DNA of 64,000 nt. Source: Membranihabitans maritimus (GTDB lineage: Bacteria > Bacteroidota > Bacteroidia > Chitinophagales > Saprospiraceae). A program made the position numbers and the translations under genes. The notes beneath the pieces were generated by a model. The model saw only the letters and a list, made by a program, of their open reading frames with translations. It had not been told where the DNA came from and did not search any database. Of this stretch, positions 63,686 to 64,000 are shown in pieces. Every line of letters begins with the position of its first letter. Position 1 is the first letter of the stretch. The stretch lies in assembly GCF_021729145.1 (NCBI RefSeq), contig NZ_JAJSLW010000004.1, forward strand, positions 306,453-370,452, in the 5' to 3' direction.

Positions 63686-63924
63686 CCATGGGCGCCTTCA
63701 GCCGGCAAATGGCCCTGGAAAAGTTTGATGAACAGATCATCATTCAATACTATTTGGATGTCATCGAAAAATTGGGGAAAAGGGAACTCAATTCATAGGG
63801 CTCGGGAATCATTCCCCAAGACTATACGAATCTTGAAGCCTGAGCAAAAGCTACCTAAGGGATCCAGGATTCTCCCTCCAGCGTGCAATTAAAGCCTTAG
63901 CATTGGGAGTAGGGATCACTATGT
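63686..63924 (+). repeat. Direct repeat, right copy, with an orphan GT4 tail
   Basis: About 95% identical to 60946-61185. Bases 63688-63798 keep an open 36-codon reading frame that equals the end of the GT4 protein with one change (Arg to Leu), but the rest of the gene is absent, so it is a 3' gene fragment. Four of the five coding differences are silent. It places the three-gene operon between two copies of one sequence. Confidence 0.9.
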
Positions 63925-64000
63925 TGTAGCCTTCCCTAAAAATGAGACAGTTTAAAAATGAAAAAAAAATCATAAATTAAACTGCAGAATGAAAAAGACA
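63925..64000 (+). other. Window end; possible start of a further gene
   Basis: After the repeat, AT-rich DNA leads to an ATG at 63989 (reading MKKT to the window end), which may open the next gene. Nothing more can be said from four codons. Confidence 0.3.

Overview
The window is chromosomal DNA from a Bacteroidota bacterium, most likely a marine or polysaccharide-associated member of Flavobacteriia or Saprospiria; the sequence alone does not fix the family. Supporting signs are the AT-rich composition, TAnnTTTG-type promoter -7 boxes, an rpsF-rpsR-rplI operon of Bacteroidota type, a carboxypeptidase-regulatory/TonB-like outer-membrane barrel protein, DUF4920 and DUF4838 lipoproteins, and an SLBB-rich Wza-type exporter.

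Layout. (1) 1-4.8 kb: end of a BioD-like P-loop/DRTGG protein, an intergenic region with two near-identical 91-bp elements plus one decayed copy, a DUF4920 lipoprotein, a MORN-repeat/caspase protein, and rpsF-rpsR-rplI with a strong terminator. (2) 4.8-12.5 kb: an outer-membrane barrel protein, then a small carbohydrate-use locus (PQQ dehydrogenase with cytochrome c site, alpha/beta hydrolase, BNR-type secreted protein). A perfect LacI-like palindrome lies between the divergent hydrolase and BNR genes. (3) 12.5-61 kb: a long, almost entirely plus-strand exopolysaccharide/capsule region. It holds an ECF sigma factor, a WecA/MraY-type initiating phosphotransferase, RmlA and RmlB, Wza and Wzz-like export proteins, an APS/PAPS reductase, nucleotide-sugar enzymes (WbpA/TviB-like, WbpP-like, UDP-glucose dehydrogenase, UDP-xylose synthase, WbpB- and WbpD-like), two flippases, a Wzy candidate, eight glycosyltransferases, four sulfotransferases, a VioA-like aminotransferase, and a KAS III/ACP/acyltransferase cassette. 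(4) 61-64 kb: a three-gene unknown operon lying between duplicated copies of a glycosyltransferase 3' end.

How it works together (inference). The genes would build a complex acidic, sulfated heteropolysaccharide through a Wzx/Wzy route: undecaprenyl-linked units are started by the WecA-like enzyme, extended by the GT2/GT4 enzymes, flipped, polymerised and exported through the SLBB channel. Candidate precursors include an N-acetylhexosaminuronic acid, a diamino uronic acid, GlcA, xylose, and a 4-amino-4,6-dideoxyhexose from RmlA-RmlB-VioA that may be N-acylated by the ACP cassette.

Mobile and accessory DNA is concentrated in the polysaccharide region: a RES-Xre toxin-antitoxin pair, two REP-associated tyrosine transposases (RAYTs), each with its own palindromic repeat family, a third dispersed repeat family, and recombined glycosyltransferase tails. 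The best candidates for something undescribed are the three-gene operon at 61.8-63.6 kb, the 702-residue PLP-type protein at 34.0-36.1 kb, the twin 91-bp elements near 0.9 and 1.3 kb, and the acyl-amino-sugar cassette at 42.3-49.7 kb.
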